From NCBI GenBank assembly GCA_947448375.1, contig CANFMY010000002.1, forward strand, positions 1 through 48,592: a stretch of 48,592 nt of DNA. Direction: 5' to 3'. Source of the DNA: Comamonadaceae bacterium. Its GTDB lineage: Bacteria > Pseudomonadota > Gammaproteobacteria > Burkholderiales > Burkholderiaceae_C. The stretch's first letter is position 1; every line of letters starts with the position of its first letter. The notes under the pieces were generated by a model that worked only from the letters and a program-made list of their open reading frames with translations, did no database searches and was not told where the DNA came from. Shown here one piece after another: positions 1-9,214 of this stretch. Position numbers and translations under genes: made by a program.

Positions 1-137
1 ACACCAACCGCCTGGAGTTGCGTGTGTACCCGCAGGAAACGCATCGGCACGCCCTGCTGGTCGCGCGCCTGGACAATCTGGGCAAGGGTGCCAGCGGGGC
101 GGCGGTGCAAAACATTCGCCTGATGCTGGGGGTGTGA
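1..137 (+). CDS. argC: N-acetyl-gamma-glutamyl-phosphate reductase, C-terminal end (partial)
   Basis: Only the last 44 residues are in the window, read in frame from base 3 to a TGA at 135-137. The tail contains [14 protein letters not shown] followed by LMLGV, which is the characteristic end of ArgC, the NADPH-dependent enzyme of arginine synthesis that reduces N-acetylglutamyl phosphate to the semialdehyde. Aspartate-semialdehyde dehydrogenase has a related but different ending (DNLRKGAA type), so ArgC is the better fit. The catalytic cysteine and nucleotide-binding part lie outside the window and cannot be checked. It converges on recX across a 24-bp gap in which no terminator-like hairpin is visible. 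Confidence 0.72.
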   Translation, partial: TNRLELRVYPQETHRHALLVARLDNLGKGASGAAVQNIRLMLGV

Positions 138-161
138 GGGGGCTGCCTGTCGCAGTCCGAC

Positions 162-602
162 CTAGCCCGTCACTTTCCGCACCACCTCGGCCGCAAACCC
201 CCGACTGAGCAGAAAGCGCATTTGTTTCGCGCGCTCTTTCGGATCTGTGGCGGATTCGCCAAATTTTCGCGACCAGACTGCGCGCGCCCGCTCCAGCTCG
301 GTGCCGCGCAGCTGCTCCAGCGCGTCAGCCATGGATTCGGGCGACAGGCCCTTGGCCGCCAACTCCTGCTGCACCCGCGCAGTGCCGAGCTTGCTGGCGC
401 GGCGGTGGATGACCGATTCCACCACCCGCTCCTCGCTGATGAAGCCCTTGGCCTGGAGTTCGTCCAGCGCCCGGCCCAGCGAGCCGGGTTCAGCCTCATG
501 CGCGGCCAGTTTGCGCTCGAGTTCAGCGCGCGAATGTTCGCGCTGACTCAAGAGCCGCAAGGCGCGGCCCTTGAGCGAGAGCTGGGGGGCGGAGAAGGCC
601 AT
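162..602 (-). CDS. recX: Regulatory protein RecX
   Basis: A 146-residue all-helical protein with the spacing of the RecX family: an N-terminal LSQREHSRAELERKL helix, a middle LDELQAKGFISEERV repeat, and a C-terminal MRFLLSRGF segment. RecX binds inside the RecA filament groove and limits RecA recombinase and coprotease activity. The ORF track begins at a TTG two codons earlier; the ATG at 600-602 (MAFSAPQL) is preferred. It starts 14 bp after the recA stop on the same strand, so it is probably co-transcribed with recA and under LexA control through read-through. Length and order (recA then recX) are normal for beta-proteobacteria. Confidence 0.93.
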   Translation of the reverse strand: MAFSAPQLSLKGRALRLLSQREHSRAELERKLAAHEAEPGSLGRALDELQAKGFISEERVVESVIHRRASKLGTARVQQELAAKGLSPESMADALEQLRGTELERARAVWSRKFGESATDPKERAKQMRFLLSRGFAAEVVRKVTG

Positions 603-616
603 CGGCAACCGGGAGC

Positions 617-1687
<1,071 letters not shown>

Positions 1688-1739
1688 GAGAAGTCCTTTT
1701 GATTCAACGGGTTGAGGGAGGATCCGGGCTCGTCTGATA

Positions 1740-1772
1740 CTGTCTTGATCAACAGCCTGGATGCTTGAACAG
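1740..1772 (-). promoter_or_regulatory. Tandem LexA (SOS) boxes upstream of recA
   Basis: Bases 1740-1755 read CTGTCTTGATCAACAG, an exact match to the LexA consensus CTGT-N8-ACAG with TA flanking on the left. One base further, 1757-1772 read CTGGATGCTTGAACAG, matching seven of the eight fixed positions and carrying the conserved TA after ACAG. The pair is side by side on one face of the recA upstream region and would allow cooperative repression. The consensus is established knowledge; binding here is inferred. Confidence 0.85.
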
Positions 1773-1838
1773 TACTTTAGCGGAAGGCATAGGTGTTCGT
1801 AAATACTATTTTTGGTCAGTTTGCCTTACCATTTGGCC

Positions 1839-2330
1839 ATGCGTCACACACCTCCTCCCCTGGTGGCCTGGGATGGCCGGCAAGCCCACCTGGGTCGCCT
1901 CATGGGCGTTGCCTTGCGTCGATTCGATGAGCGGGTGTTGACCCTGATGGCGCGGCATGTCGATGTGCCCCTGGCGCTGTCCAATCTGGCCGCCCGCGCG
2001 CAGGTGAGCGCAGCGCACATCCACATCACCCGGCATTTGCCGCTGGAGGGTGGGCGGCTGGGCGAGTTGGCGCGCAGCGCGGGCATGAGCAAACAGGCGA
2101 TGGGCGACCTGGTGGATCAGTGCGAAGCGTGGGGCTTGGTCAGCCGGTCTGCGGATGCGCGTGATGCGCGCGCACGCCGTATCGAATTCACCGAGACAGG
2201 CCGCGCCTGGGTGCGCGCATTTCAAATGGCCGTGGGGCAGGCCCAGCGTGAATTCGAGCAGGAAGTGGGCGCCGAGGTGGCGGCGGTGATCTGGCTGGGC
2301 CTGGAGGCGTATGCGGGCGACTATCGGTGA
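1839..2330 (+). CDS. MarR-family transcriptional regulator
   Basis: A 163-residue protein with a winged helix-turn-helix of MarR type: LGELARSAGMSKQAMGDLVDQCEAWGLV (helices 3 and 4) followed by the wing SADARDARARRIEFTETGRAWV, where the DxRxRR motif and TETGR are family hallmarks. It probably acts as a homodimer repressor responding to a small aromatic or oxidative ligand, but neither ligand nor target can be read from sequence. The track starts at a TTG at 1812; the ATG at 1839 (MRHTPPPL) gives a normal length. It is divergent from recA and ends 68 bp before the response regulator gene, with which it may share transcription. Confidence 0.85.
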   Translation: MRHTPPPLVAWDGRQAHLGRLMGVALRRFDERVLTLMARHVDVPLALSNLAARAQVSAAHIHITRHLPLEGGRLGELARSAGMSKQAMGDLVDQCEAWGLVSRSADARDARARRIEFTETGRAWVRAFQMAVGQAQREFEQEVGAEVAAVIWLGLEAYAGDYR

Positions 2331-2398
2331 AGTCTCGGGTTGTCACGCCCAGGAGCCGGATGCCTAGAATGGTGAACAAAGCACAATCAGGAGACACC

Positions 2399-3073
2399 AT
2401 GCGGATCCTCATAGCCGAAGACGATCAGGTACTGGCCGATGGCCTGCTGCGCAGTCTGCGAGCCTCGGGGGCGGCGGTCGACCATGTCTCCAGCGGCACC
2501 GAGGCCGATGCGGCCCTGATGACCACCGACGAATTCGATTTGCTGATCCTGGACCTGGGCCTGCCCAAGATGCACGGCCTTGACGTGCTCAAGCGAATGC
2601 GCGCCCGCGGCAGCGCCGTGCCCGTCATCATCCTCACCGCTGCAGACAGCGTGGAGGAACGGGTCAAGGGATTGGACTATGGCGCGGACGACTACATGGC
2701 CAAGCCCTTTTCCCTGCAGGAGCTCGAAGCCCGCGTGCGGGCACTCACGCGCCGCGGCATGGGCGGCACCACCTCCGCGATCAAGCACGGACCCTTGGTC
2801 TACGACCAGGCGGGACGTGTGGCCACCATCGACGGCAAGATGGTCGAACTCTCCGCGCGCGAGCTCGGGTTGCTGGAAGTGCTGCTGCAGCGCGCGGGCC
2901 GTTTGGTGAGCAAGGATCAGCTGGTCGAGCGCTTGTGCGAGTGGGGCGAAGAGGTGAGCAACAACGCCATCGAGGTGTACATCCACCGCCTGCGCAAGAA
3001 GATCGAGAAAGGCCCCATCCGCATTGCCACTGTGCGTGGGCTGGGCTACTGCCTCGAAAAAATTCCCGGATGA
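2399..3073 (+). CDS. OmpR/PhoB-family response regulator (TctD/QseB-like)
   Basis: A 224-residue two-domain regulator. The receiver domain (about 1-118) has the acidic pair EDD at 7-9, the phospho-acceptor Asp52 in LLILDLGLPK, the switch Thr in IILTAAD, and Lys in YMAKPFS. The C-terminal winged helix (about 130-224) contains the ELSARELGLLEVLL and IEVYIHRLRKKIE segments typical of OmpR-type effectors. The ATG at 2399 follows the ribosome-binding site CAGGAGACACC; the track start at 2327 is too early. A possible promoter upstream has TTGTCA (2340) and TAGAAT (2365), but with a long 19-bp spacer. The sensor kinase starts one base after the stop, so the pair is one translational unit. Confidence 0.93.
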   Translation: MRILIAEDDQVLADGLLRSLRASGAAVDHVSSGTEADAALMTTDEFDLLILDLGLPKMHGLDVLKRMRARGSAVPVIILTAADSVEERVKGLDYGADDYMAKPFSLQELEARVRALTRRGMGGTTSAIKHGPLVYDQAGRVATIDGKMVELSARELGLLEVLLQRAGRLVSKDQLVERLCEWGEEVSNNAIEVYIHRLRKKIEKGPIRIATVRGLGYCLEKIPG

Positions 3074-3074
3074 A

Positions 3075-4538
3075 GTGAAAATTTTTCAGCGCGAACAGCG
3101 CTCCCTGTTTGGTGAGATCCTGGACTGGATGCTCACGCCCTTGCTGCTGCTGTGGCCGATCAGCCTGGCCCTGACCTGGTTGGTGGCCCAGGGCATCGCG
3201 GGCCGCCCGTTTGACCGTGGTCTGGAATACAACGTGCAGGTCCTGGCGCAACTCGTGCGCTACAACGGCCAGCAGGTGCAGTTCAATCTGCCCCAGCCCG
3301 CGCGTGAAATATTGCGAGCCGATGACGCTGACCTGATCTACTACCAGATCCTGGGGCCCAGCGGTGACTTCATCAGTGGTGAGCGCGATTTCCCGTTGCC
3401 GGCGGAAGAGGAAAAACCGCTCTCGGGCGAAGTGCGGCTGCGCGACGACGCGATGCGCGGTGCCAATGTGCGCGTGGCCTATGTCTGGGTGCGCGTGGAT
3501 TTGCCGCAGGCGCGCTACGTGCTGGTGCAGGTGGCCGAGACGCTGGAGAAGCGCTCGGTGCTGGCCACGGAAATTATCAAGGGGGTGATGCTGCCGCAGT
3601 TCGTGATCCTGCCCCTGGCGGTGCTGCTGGTGTGGCTGGCGCTGGCGCGCGGCATACAGCCGCTCAATCAGCTCGAAGAACGGATTCGCCAGCGCAAACC
3701 CGATGACCTGAGCCCGCTGGACGATCGTGTGGTGCCGCTGGAGGTGGCGCCCTTGGTCTCGTCCATCAACGACTTGTTGATGCGACTGAAAGATTCGATC
3801 GCCACACAAAAACGTTTTCTGGCCGATGCCGCGCACCAGCTCAAGACCCCGCTGGCTGGCTTGCGCATGCAAGCCGATCTGGCCCAGCGGGAAGGGGCAA
3901 GCGCCCAGGAACTCAAGCAGTCGCTGCAGCACATCGGACGCGCGAGCATGCGCGCCACGCACACGGTCAACCAGCTGCTGTCGCTGGCGCGTGCCGAAAG
4001 CGGCGGTGCCAACCTGACTCGCCAACCCTGCAACCTGGTGACCCTGGTGACCGAGGTGATCCAGGACTCCCTGCCGCGGGCACTGGACCGGCACATCGAC
4101 CTCGGCTATGACGGTGTCGCCTCGGACAACCCCGGTGTGTGGGTGTCGGGCAACCCTACCTTGCTGAAGGAGCTGATTCGCAACCTGATCGACAACGCGA
4201 TCAACTACTCTCCGTCCAGCGCGGATCACCCCGGTGTGGTGACGACCCGTGTGCTGGCGGACCCGTTCAGCCGGGTGGCGGTGTTTCAGGTGGAAGACAC
4301 CGGCCCGGGCATTGCACCGTCCGAGCGTGAACTGGTGTTCCAGCCGTTTTACCGGGCGTTGGGCTCGGACACTGACGGGTCGGGGCTGGGCTTGCCCATC
4401 GTGATGGAGATTGCCAACCGGCACGAAGCCACCGTCACGGTGGACGAAGCACACCACGGCCGGCAGCCGCCGGGCGCATGCTTCACGGTGCGCTTTACCC
4501 GAACCCTGTCCGAGCGTGAACTCACATCGGGCCGTTAG
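3075..4538 (+). CDS. Sensor histidine kinase (TctE-like)
   Basis: About 487 residues starting at a GTG one base after the regulator stop; the upstream ATG in the track would overlap the regulator by 50 bases. Order of parts: membrane helix 1 (LLLLWPISLALTWLVAQGI), a periplasmic sensor of about 140 residues resembling the 2CSK_N domain, helix 2 (VILPLAVLLVWLALARGI), a HAMP linker, a HisKA segment DAAHQLKTPLAGL with the phosphorylated His near residue 254, then the ATPase with N box (NLIDNAINYSP), G1 (VEDTGPGI) and G2 (GSGLGLPIV). TctE-type kinases often respond to tricarboxylates together with a Bug binding protein, but no such gene is nearby, so the signal is unknown. The stop overlaps the convergent GST gene by four bases. 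Confidence 0.92.
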   Translation: MKIFQREQRSLFGEILDWMLTPLLLLWPISLALTWLVAQGIAGRPFDRGLEYNVQVLAQLVRYNGQQVQFNLPQPAREILRADDADLIYYQILGPSGDFISGERDFPLPAEEEKPLSGEVRLRDDAMRGANVRVAYVWVRVDLPQARYVLVQVAETLEKRSVLATEIIKGVMLPQFVILPLAVLLVWLALARGIQPLNQLEERIRQRKPDDLSPLDDRVVPLEVAPLVSSINDLLMRLKDSIATQKRFLADAAHQLKTPLAGLRMQADLAQREGASAQELKQSLQHIGRASMRATHTVNQLLSLARAESGGANLTRQPCNLVTLVTEVIQDSLPRALDRHIDLGYDGVASDNPGVWVSGNPTLLKELIRNLIDNAINYSPSSADHPGVVTTRVLADPFSRVAVFQVEDTGPGIAPSERELVFQPFYRALGSDTDGSGLGLPIVMEIANRHEATVTVDEAHHGRQPPGACFTVRFTRTLSERELTSGR

Positions 4539-5191
4539 CCCTTGAACAGATTCAGCACCAGCCGTTCGCGCTCCATCACCGTCTTGACCGCCGCATGCTC
4601 GGCCACCTTCTGCACATGGCTCCACAACACGGGCAGGTCGATCGGGTTGATGCCGGCGATCGAACCCCAGCGCAGCAGGGTGAGTGCGTAGGCGTCCAGG
4701 GGACCCAGGGTCGAGCCGCTCAGCCAGGCTTGCCCGGCCTGTGTTGCGTGTTGCACCAGCTGCTGCAACTCCTCCATCAGCGAGCGGTATTGCACGGCCG
4801 CGTAGGATTTGAGAACGGCCTGCGCTTCAGCTTGATCGGTGAACTTGTTGGGCATGAAGTAATGCGTGAACGTGGGGTGCACCGTGTTGTTCATCCAGGC
4901 CAGTGTTTCCAGCGCCTTGGCGCGCGCCAGCGGTTGCGTGGGCAGGAAATGCGCGTCGGGAAACAGTGCATCCAGGTGCAGGCAGATGGCGACGATCTGG
5001 GTGACCACGGTGCCACTGTCCACCAACACCGGCACCTGGCCGCGCGGGTTGATGGCCAGGTAGGTCGCTTCACGGTGTTCGCCCTTGTGCAGTTTGAGCA
5101 GGGTGGGCTCGAAGGCTGCGCCACTGGCTTGCAGCAACACATGGGGAATGAAAGAACATGCACCGGGTGCGTAGTACAGCGTGAGGCTCAT
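4535..5191 (-). CDS. Glutathione S-transferase family protein
   Basis: A 218-residue cytosolic GST. The N-terminal thioredoxin-like half carries YYAPGACSFIPH, where PGACS is the beta-class bacterial GST signature with the glutathione-contacting Cys, and RGQVPVLVDSGTVVTQ, the cis-Pro and the glutathione gamma-glutamyl-binding segment. The C-terminal half is the usual helical domain. It would conjugate or reduce with glutathione; the substrate cannot be predicted. It is convergent with the sensor kinase (4-bp overlap) and 28 bp downstream of the ABC ATPase stop on the same strand, so it could be read from that transcript. The ATG at 5189-5191 is the only sensible start. Confidence 0.9.
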   Translation of the reverse strand: MSLTLYYAPGACSFIPHVLLQASGAAFEPTLLKLHKGEHREATYLAINPRGQVPVLVDSGTVVTQIVAICLHLDALFPDAHFLPTQPLARAKALETLAWMNNTVHPTFTHYFMPNKFTDQAEAQAVLKSYAAVQYRSLMEELQQLVQHATQAGQAWLSGSTLGPLDAYALTLLRWGSIAGINPIDLPVLWSHVQKVAEHAAVKTVMERERLVLNLFKG

Positions 5192-5219
5192 GCGGGTCTC
5201 CAGGTCGGGGTTGAAAAGC

Positions 5220-6302
5220 TCATGGCGCGGCAGGGTTGTCCTCGCGGTTGAACGTCACCACGTGGTCCACCTGGGCGCGAATGCCGATCCATTCGCCCAC
5301 CGTGTGGTCGTGATGGCTGGGCACCAGGGCCAACACGGTTTCTCCCGTGGCCAACCGAAGCGTATAGAGGAATTCCGAGCCGCGGAAGGACTTGCGCAGT
5401 ATCTCGGCTTTGACCGGCGCGTCGTCATCGTGCACGATGTCATCGGCCCGCAACAGCACGTCGCACTGGCCAGCCGCAAATGCGCCGGGCATCGGGCACT
5501 CGGCAATATCTGTCAGGTTCCCCAGCGGGGTCTGCACCACCACCTGGGTACCCTCCAGGTGCAGCGTGGCGGGGGTGAACACACCATGACCGATGAACTC
5601 CGCCACAAAGCGAGAAGCGGGTCGGTGATACAGCGAGTAAGCGTTGTCCCACTGGTGCAACTGCCCGTGCGACATCACGCCAATGACATCCCCGATGGCG
5701 AAGGCCTCGAGCTGATCGTGCGTGACAAACAGGGCGGTGGTTTGCGCTTCTTTGAGAATCTGGCGCACCTCATGCGCCAGGCGTTCGCGCAAATCAACGT
5801 CCAGGTTGGAAAAGGGTTCATCCAGCAACAGCAGTTGCGGCTGCGGCGCCAATGCCCGTGCCAGGGCCACGCGTTGCTGTTGACCCCCAGACAGCTCGTG
5901 GGGACGACGGCGCGCGCTGCCGGTCAGCCCGACCAGGCGCAACACGGCCTGCACACGTTGCTCGCGTGCCTCTCGCGTCCAGTGGGCCAGGCCGAAACCG
6001 ATGTTGTCGCCCACGTCCAGATGGGGAAACAGGGCGTAATCCTGAAACACCATGCCGATGCGACGTTCTTCGGCGGGCACGTGGCGCTCGCCTTCGCTCA
6101 CCACCTGGCCATTGAGCCGAATGCGTCCACCGGTCACCGGCTCCAGGCCGGCCACGGCACGCAGCAAGGTCGTCTTGCCGCAGCCCGAGGGTCCGATGAG
6201 CACGCCCATCTCGCCGGCGCGCAGGCCCAGGGTCACCTGATCGACCGCGGGCTGGGGTCGGCCTGGATACTGGACCTGCAACTGCGAGACATCAAGAAAC
6301 AT
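5220..6302 (-). CDS. fbpC: Ferric-iron ABC transporter ATP-binding protein (FbpC-like)
   Basis: An ABC ATPase of about 360 residues with Walker A GPSGCGKTTL, Q-loop VFQDYALFPH, signature LSGGQQQRVALARALA, Walker B LLLLDEPFSNLD and switch VTHDQLEA, followed by a C-terminal OB/TOBE-type region (from about residue 240) typical of FbpC/PotA-class importers. It should energise the permease encoded divergently. The track start (6311) gives MPSMFLDV; the ATG at 6300-6302 (MFLDVSQ) is preferred because a TACAAT hexamer ends only seven bases before it on this strand and overlaps the earlier ATG. No ribosome-binding site is visible at either, so a leaderless message is possible. The iron assignment rests on the neighbouring binding protein. 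Confidence 0.87.
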   Translation of the reverse strand: MFLDVSQLQVQYPGRPQPAVDQVTLGLRAGEMGVLIGPSGCGKTTLLRAVAGLEPVTGGRIRLNGQVVSEGERHVPAEERRIGMVFQDYALFPHLDVGDNIGFGLAHWTREAREQRVQAVLRLVGLTGSARRRPHELSGGQQQRVALARALAPQPQLLLLDEPFSNLDVDLRERLAHEVRQILKEAQTTALFVTHDQLEAFAIGDVIGVMSHGQLHQWDNAYSLYHRPASRFVAEFIGHGVFTPATLHLEGTQVVVQTPLGNLTDIAECPMPGAFAAGQCDVLLRADDIVHDDDAPVKAEILRKSFRGSEFLYTLRLATGETVLALVPSHHDHTVGEWIGIRAQVDHVVTFNREDNPAAP

Positions 6303-6309
6303 GCTGGGC

Positions 6310-6348
6310 ATTGTAGATAGCCGCGTTGCGGCATAGGCTGCCTACAAT
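6310..6348. promoter_or_regulatory. Symmetric divergent -10 hexamers between fbpC and fbpB
   Basis: ATTGTAG at 6310-6316 and CTACAAT at 6342-6348 are exact inverted repeats separated by 25 bp. Each contains a TACAAT hexamer reading outward, toward the ATPase gene on the minus strand and the permease gene on the plus strand. No convincing -35 element is seen for either, so activator help or an extended promoter is possible. The two promoters would compete for or share one regulator. No Fur-box-like sequence is visible here. Confidence 0.45.
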
Positions 6349-6372
6349 TGAAATCCGTTCAAAGCAGGTTCG

Positions 6373-8034
6373 ATGCCCGAGCCTGCTCGGACGGACAACC
6401 TATCGTCTACGTCGGCTCGAATGCGTTTGTCACGAATCTTTCTTCTGTTGGTCTTGGCCAGTTTGCTGTTGCCGGTGCTGACGGTGTTCGGCGCCTGGTT
6501 GCAAGCGGACGCACGATCCGCCGAGGTCTTGCGGGGCATGGCGGAAACGGTCCTGCCCGACTACGCGGCCAACAGTCTGCTCCTGTGCGCCTGGGTACTG
6601 GTGGGCGTGGTCTGCCTGGGCACTGCGTCGGCGGTGGCGGTCACCCTGTTCGAATTTCGCGGTCGACGCATGCTGGAGTGGGCCTTGTTGCTGCCCCTGG
6701 CCATGCCCGCCTATGTGGTGGCTTACGCCTACACCGACTTTCTGCAGTACAGCGGCCCCGCGCAGACCTGGCTGCGTCAGGGGTGGGGCTTGCAAGGGCG
6801 TGTGTTGCCGGAAATTCGCAGCCTGTGGGGAGCCGCCTGTGTGCTGGCGCTCACCCTCTATCCCTACGTTTACTTGTTGGCCCGTGGCGCCCTGACCGAA
6901 CGGGCCACCCACCTGATGGAAGCCGCGCGCTTGCTGGGGGCGCCGCTGTCACGTCGTATCCGGGCGGTGGCCTTGCCGTTGGCCAGGCCGGCCATCGCGG
7001 CCGGTGCGGCCCTGGCCATGATGGAAACGCTGGCCGACTACGGGGTGTCGAGCTACTTTGGGATTCAGACCTTGACTACCGGTATTTACAAGGCCTGGCT
7101 GGTGATGGAGGACCGCACCGCTGCGGCCCAGTTGTCCACGTTGTTGCTGGGGGTGGTGCTGGGGGTGCTGCTGGTCGAGCGTCGTGCCCAGTCCCGCTTG
7201 CGCTTTGCCGCCAGCCGCGTGGCAGAGAGATCGCGTGAGGCCCAGCCCGTGCGTCTGCGGGGGCGCGCGCAGTGGTTGGCGCAGGGGGTGTGTCTGCTCC
7301 CGGTGCTGTTGGGTTTTGTGGTGCCAGTCATCTTGTTGCTGCAAGCGTTGTGGACAACAGGAGACGCCATCGACTGGCCCTGGGGTCGTTTCCTTGAGTG
7401 GACCTGGAACAGTTTCCGCCTGGGCCTGCTGACGGCGGTGCTGGCTGCGGCCGCCGCCAGTTGGCTGGCCTTTGAGGCCCGGCGCCAGCCGCGCGGGCCG
7501 GTGACCTGGGCGGTGCAAGGGGTGGGGTTGGGCTATGCCGTGCCCGGTGCGGTGATCGTGGTGGGCCTGTTGCTGCCGGTGGGCTGGGTGCAGGGCCGCT
7601 GGCCGCAGTGGGGCGTGGGCGCGTGGGTGACCGCAACGCTGCTGGGTTTGTTGTGGGCCTATCTGGTGCGATTTGTCGCCGTGGCCCTGCAATCGATGCA
7701 AAGCGGTTACGCCCGCATTCCGACCAGCCTGGACGAAAGCGCCCGCATGCTGGGCACCTCCTGGGCCCGCCTGTGGCGAGCGGTGCACTGGCCCTTGATG
7801 CGGCGTCCGGTGGCCGCCGCCGTGTTGCTGGTGCTGGTCGATGTCATGAAGGAACTGCCGGCCACCCTGGTGCTGCGACCCTTCAACACCGACACCCTGG
7901 CCGTGATGGCGTATCAGCTCGCCCGCGATGAGCGCCTGGGCGAGGCCGCCTTGCCCTCGCTGGCGCTGGTGCTGGTGGGGCTCATTCCGGTGATGCTGCT
8001 CAGCCGGGCCTTGCGCCGACCCGCCACGGACTGA
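6373..8034 (+). CDS. fbpB: Ferric-iron ABC transporter permease (FbpB-like, two fused permease halves)
   Basis: A 553-residue very hydrophobic protein with about twelve membrane helices, arranged as two BPD_transp_1 halves. Each half has an EAA-type loop that docks the ATPase: EAARLLGAPLSRRIRAVALP near residue 185 and DESARMLGTSWARLWRAVHWP near residue 455. This duplicated layout is that of FbpB/SfuB Fe(III) permeases. The start at 6373 has AAGCAGG a few bases upstream; an alternative ATG at 6421 (MRLSRIF) would remove a hydrophilic N-terminal piece of 16 residues. The binding protein gene follows 102 bp downstream on the same strand, separated by its own promoter. Confidence 0.9.
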   Translation: MPEPARTDNLSSTSARMRLSRIFLLLVLASLLLPVLTVFGAWLQADARSAEVLRGMAETVLPDYAANSLLLCAWVLVGVVCLGTASAVAVTLFEFRGRRMLEWALLLPLAMPAYVVAYAYTDFLQYSGPAQTWLRQGWGLQGRVLPEIRSLWGAACVLALTLYPYVYLLARGALTERATHLMEAARLLGAPLSRRIRAVALPLARPAIAAGAALAMMETLADYGVSSYFGIQTLTTGIYKAWLVMEDRTAAAQLSTLLLGVVLGVLLVERRAQSRLRFAASRVAERSREAQPVRLRGRAQWLAQGVCLLPVLLGFVVPVILLLQALWTTGDAIDWPWGRFLEWTWNSFRLGLLTAVLAAAAASWLAFEARRQPRGPVTWAVQGVGLGYAVPGAVIVVGLLLPVGWVQGRWPQWGVGAWVTATLLGLLWAYLVRFVAVALQSMQSGYARIPTSLDESARMLGTSWARLWRAVHWPLMRRPVAAAVLLVLVDVMKELPATLVLRPFNTDTLAVMAYQLARDERLGEAALPSLALVLVGLIPVMLLSRALRRPATD

Positions 8035-8058
8035 AGTCCCTGTTGGCTCCATGCTCTC

Positions 8059-8089
8059 AATTGAGAATGGTTCTCATTTGATGTAGGAT
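8059..8089 (+). promoter_or_regulatory. Fur-box-like palindrome over the fbpA promoter
   Basis: TGAGAA-TGG-TTCTCA (8062-8076), extended by AT-rich flanks, is an inverted repeat close to Fur operators of the AATGAGAATnATTCTCATT type. It overlaps a plausible sigma-70 promoter: TTGAGA (8061-8066), a 17-bp spacer and TAGGAT (8084-8089). Iron-bound Fur would cover the -35 element. A fur gene is present at 27.1-27.5 kb. The family consensus is known; regulation here is inferred. Confidence 0.72.
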
Positions 8090-8136
8090 GTCCTCTGTTC
8101 GGCCCTGTCGGCCGATGCAGACCTGAAGCCATCCCC

Positions 8137-9210
8137 ATGCGCCCCCCTCTCTCGATGATTTCTCACCTCCGAGCCCTGCTCCTGGTCGCCTGCGCCGTGG
8201 CGCTGACCCCGGCGGTCCAAGCGCAGTCGCAGGACAAGGTGCTCAACCTCTACTCCGCACGGCACTACCCCACCGACGAAGCCTTGTACAGCCAGTTCAC
8301 CCAGGCCACGGGCATTCGCATCAACCGGGTCGATGCCGACGATGCCGGCATTCTGTCGCGTCTCAAAGCCGAGGGCACGGCTTCGCCGGCGGATGTCATT
8401 TTGCTGGTGGATGCAGCCCGTCTCTGGCGTGCCGAGGTCGATGGCCTGTTTCTGCCCGTGAAGTCCAAGGTGCTGGAAACGTCCGTGCCGGCGACCATGC
8501 GTGCCAAGCCAACAGAGGACGGTGGCTCAGCCTGGTTCGGGTTGTCGACGCGCGCGCGCGTCATCGTCTTTGATCCGCGGCGCCACCCACGCGAAGCACT
8601 CGACACCTACGAGAAACTGGCCAACCCCAGCTTCAAGGGTCAGTTGTGCATCCGCTCAGGCTCGCACCCTTACAACCTGAGCCTCTTTGGTGCCATGACC
8701 GAGCACCTGGGGCCGACCCAGACCGAGCGCTGGCTCAAAGGGTTGGTGGACAACCTGGCCCGTCCCCCGCGGGGCGGGGACACCGACCAGATCAAGGGCG
8801 TGGCGTCCGGCGAATGCGCCGTGGCGTTGACCAACACGTATTACCTGGCGCGCATCATGCGGTCCAACAAACCGGACGATCAGGCGCTCATGGCCAACCT
8901 GGGGGTGGTATTCCCCAATCAGGCCAGCTGGGGCACCCATGTGAACATTGCCGGTGGCGGTGTCGCGCGCCACGCCAAGCATCCGGAGAACGCCGTGAAA
9001 TTTTTGGAGTATCTGGTCAGCCCCGCGGCCCAGCAGCACTTCGCCAATGGCAACAACGAGTGGCCGGTGGTGCCCGGCTTGAAGTTTGACAACCCAGCCT
9101 TGCAGGCCATGACCGGGGGCGGGTTCAAAAGCGAACTGGTGCCGATCAGCGCCGTGGGCATGAACCAATTCAAGGTGCAGCAGATGCTGGACCGTGTGGG
9201 AATGAAGTAA
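8137..9210 (+). CDS. fbpA: Ferric-iron ABC transporter substrate-binding protein (FbpA-like)
   Basis: A 357-residue periplasmic protein. The N-terminus has a signal peptide (LRALLLVACAVALTPAVQA, cleavage expected after VQA), then the mature start with LNLYSARHYPTDEALYSQF, the conserved opening of FbpA/FutA proteins. The segment NTYYLAR near residue 230 contains the adjacent tyrosine pair that coordinates Fe(III) in this family. It should deliver ferric iron to the FbpB permease. The ATG at 8137 is chosen because GAAG lies upstream; the ATG at 8155 has no such site. It is transcribed from its own Fur-box promoter and converges on birA with only four bases between stops. Confidence 0.9.
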   Translation: MRPPLSMISHLRALLLVACAVALTPAVQAQSQDKVLNLYSARHYPTDEALYSQFTQATGIRINRVDADDAGILSRLKAEGTASPADVILLVDAARLWRAEVDGLFLPVKSKVLETSVPATMRAKPTEDGGSAWFGLSTRARVIVFDPRRHPREALDTYEKLANPSFKGQLCIRSGSHPYNLSLFGAMTEHLGPTQTERWLKGLVDNLARPPRGGDTDQIKGVASGECAVALTNTYYLARIMRSNKPDDQALMANLGVVFPNQASWGTHVNIAGGGVARHAKHPENAVKFLEYLVSPAAQQHFANGNNEWPVVPGLKFDNPALQAMTGGGFKSELVPISAVGMNQFKVQQMLDRVGMK

Positions 9211-9214
9211 GCGA

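Noticed and set aside
2781-4625. 614-codon ORF on the minus strand opposite the sensor kinase
   Set aside because: Shadow of the kinase frame; protein is low in hydrophobic residues and lacks motifs.
6310-6348. Fur box between fbpC and fbpB
   Set aside because: The inverted repeat ATTGTAG/CTACAAT has a 25-bp spacer and does not resemble the Fur consensus.
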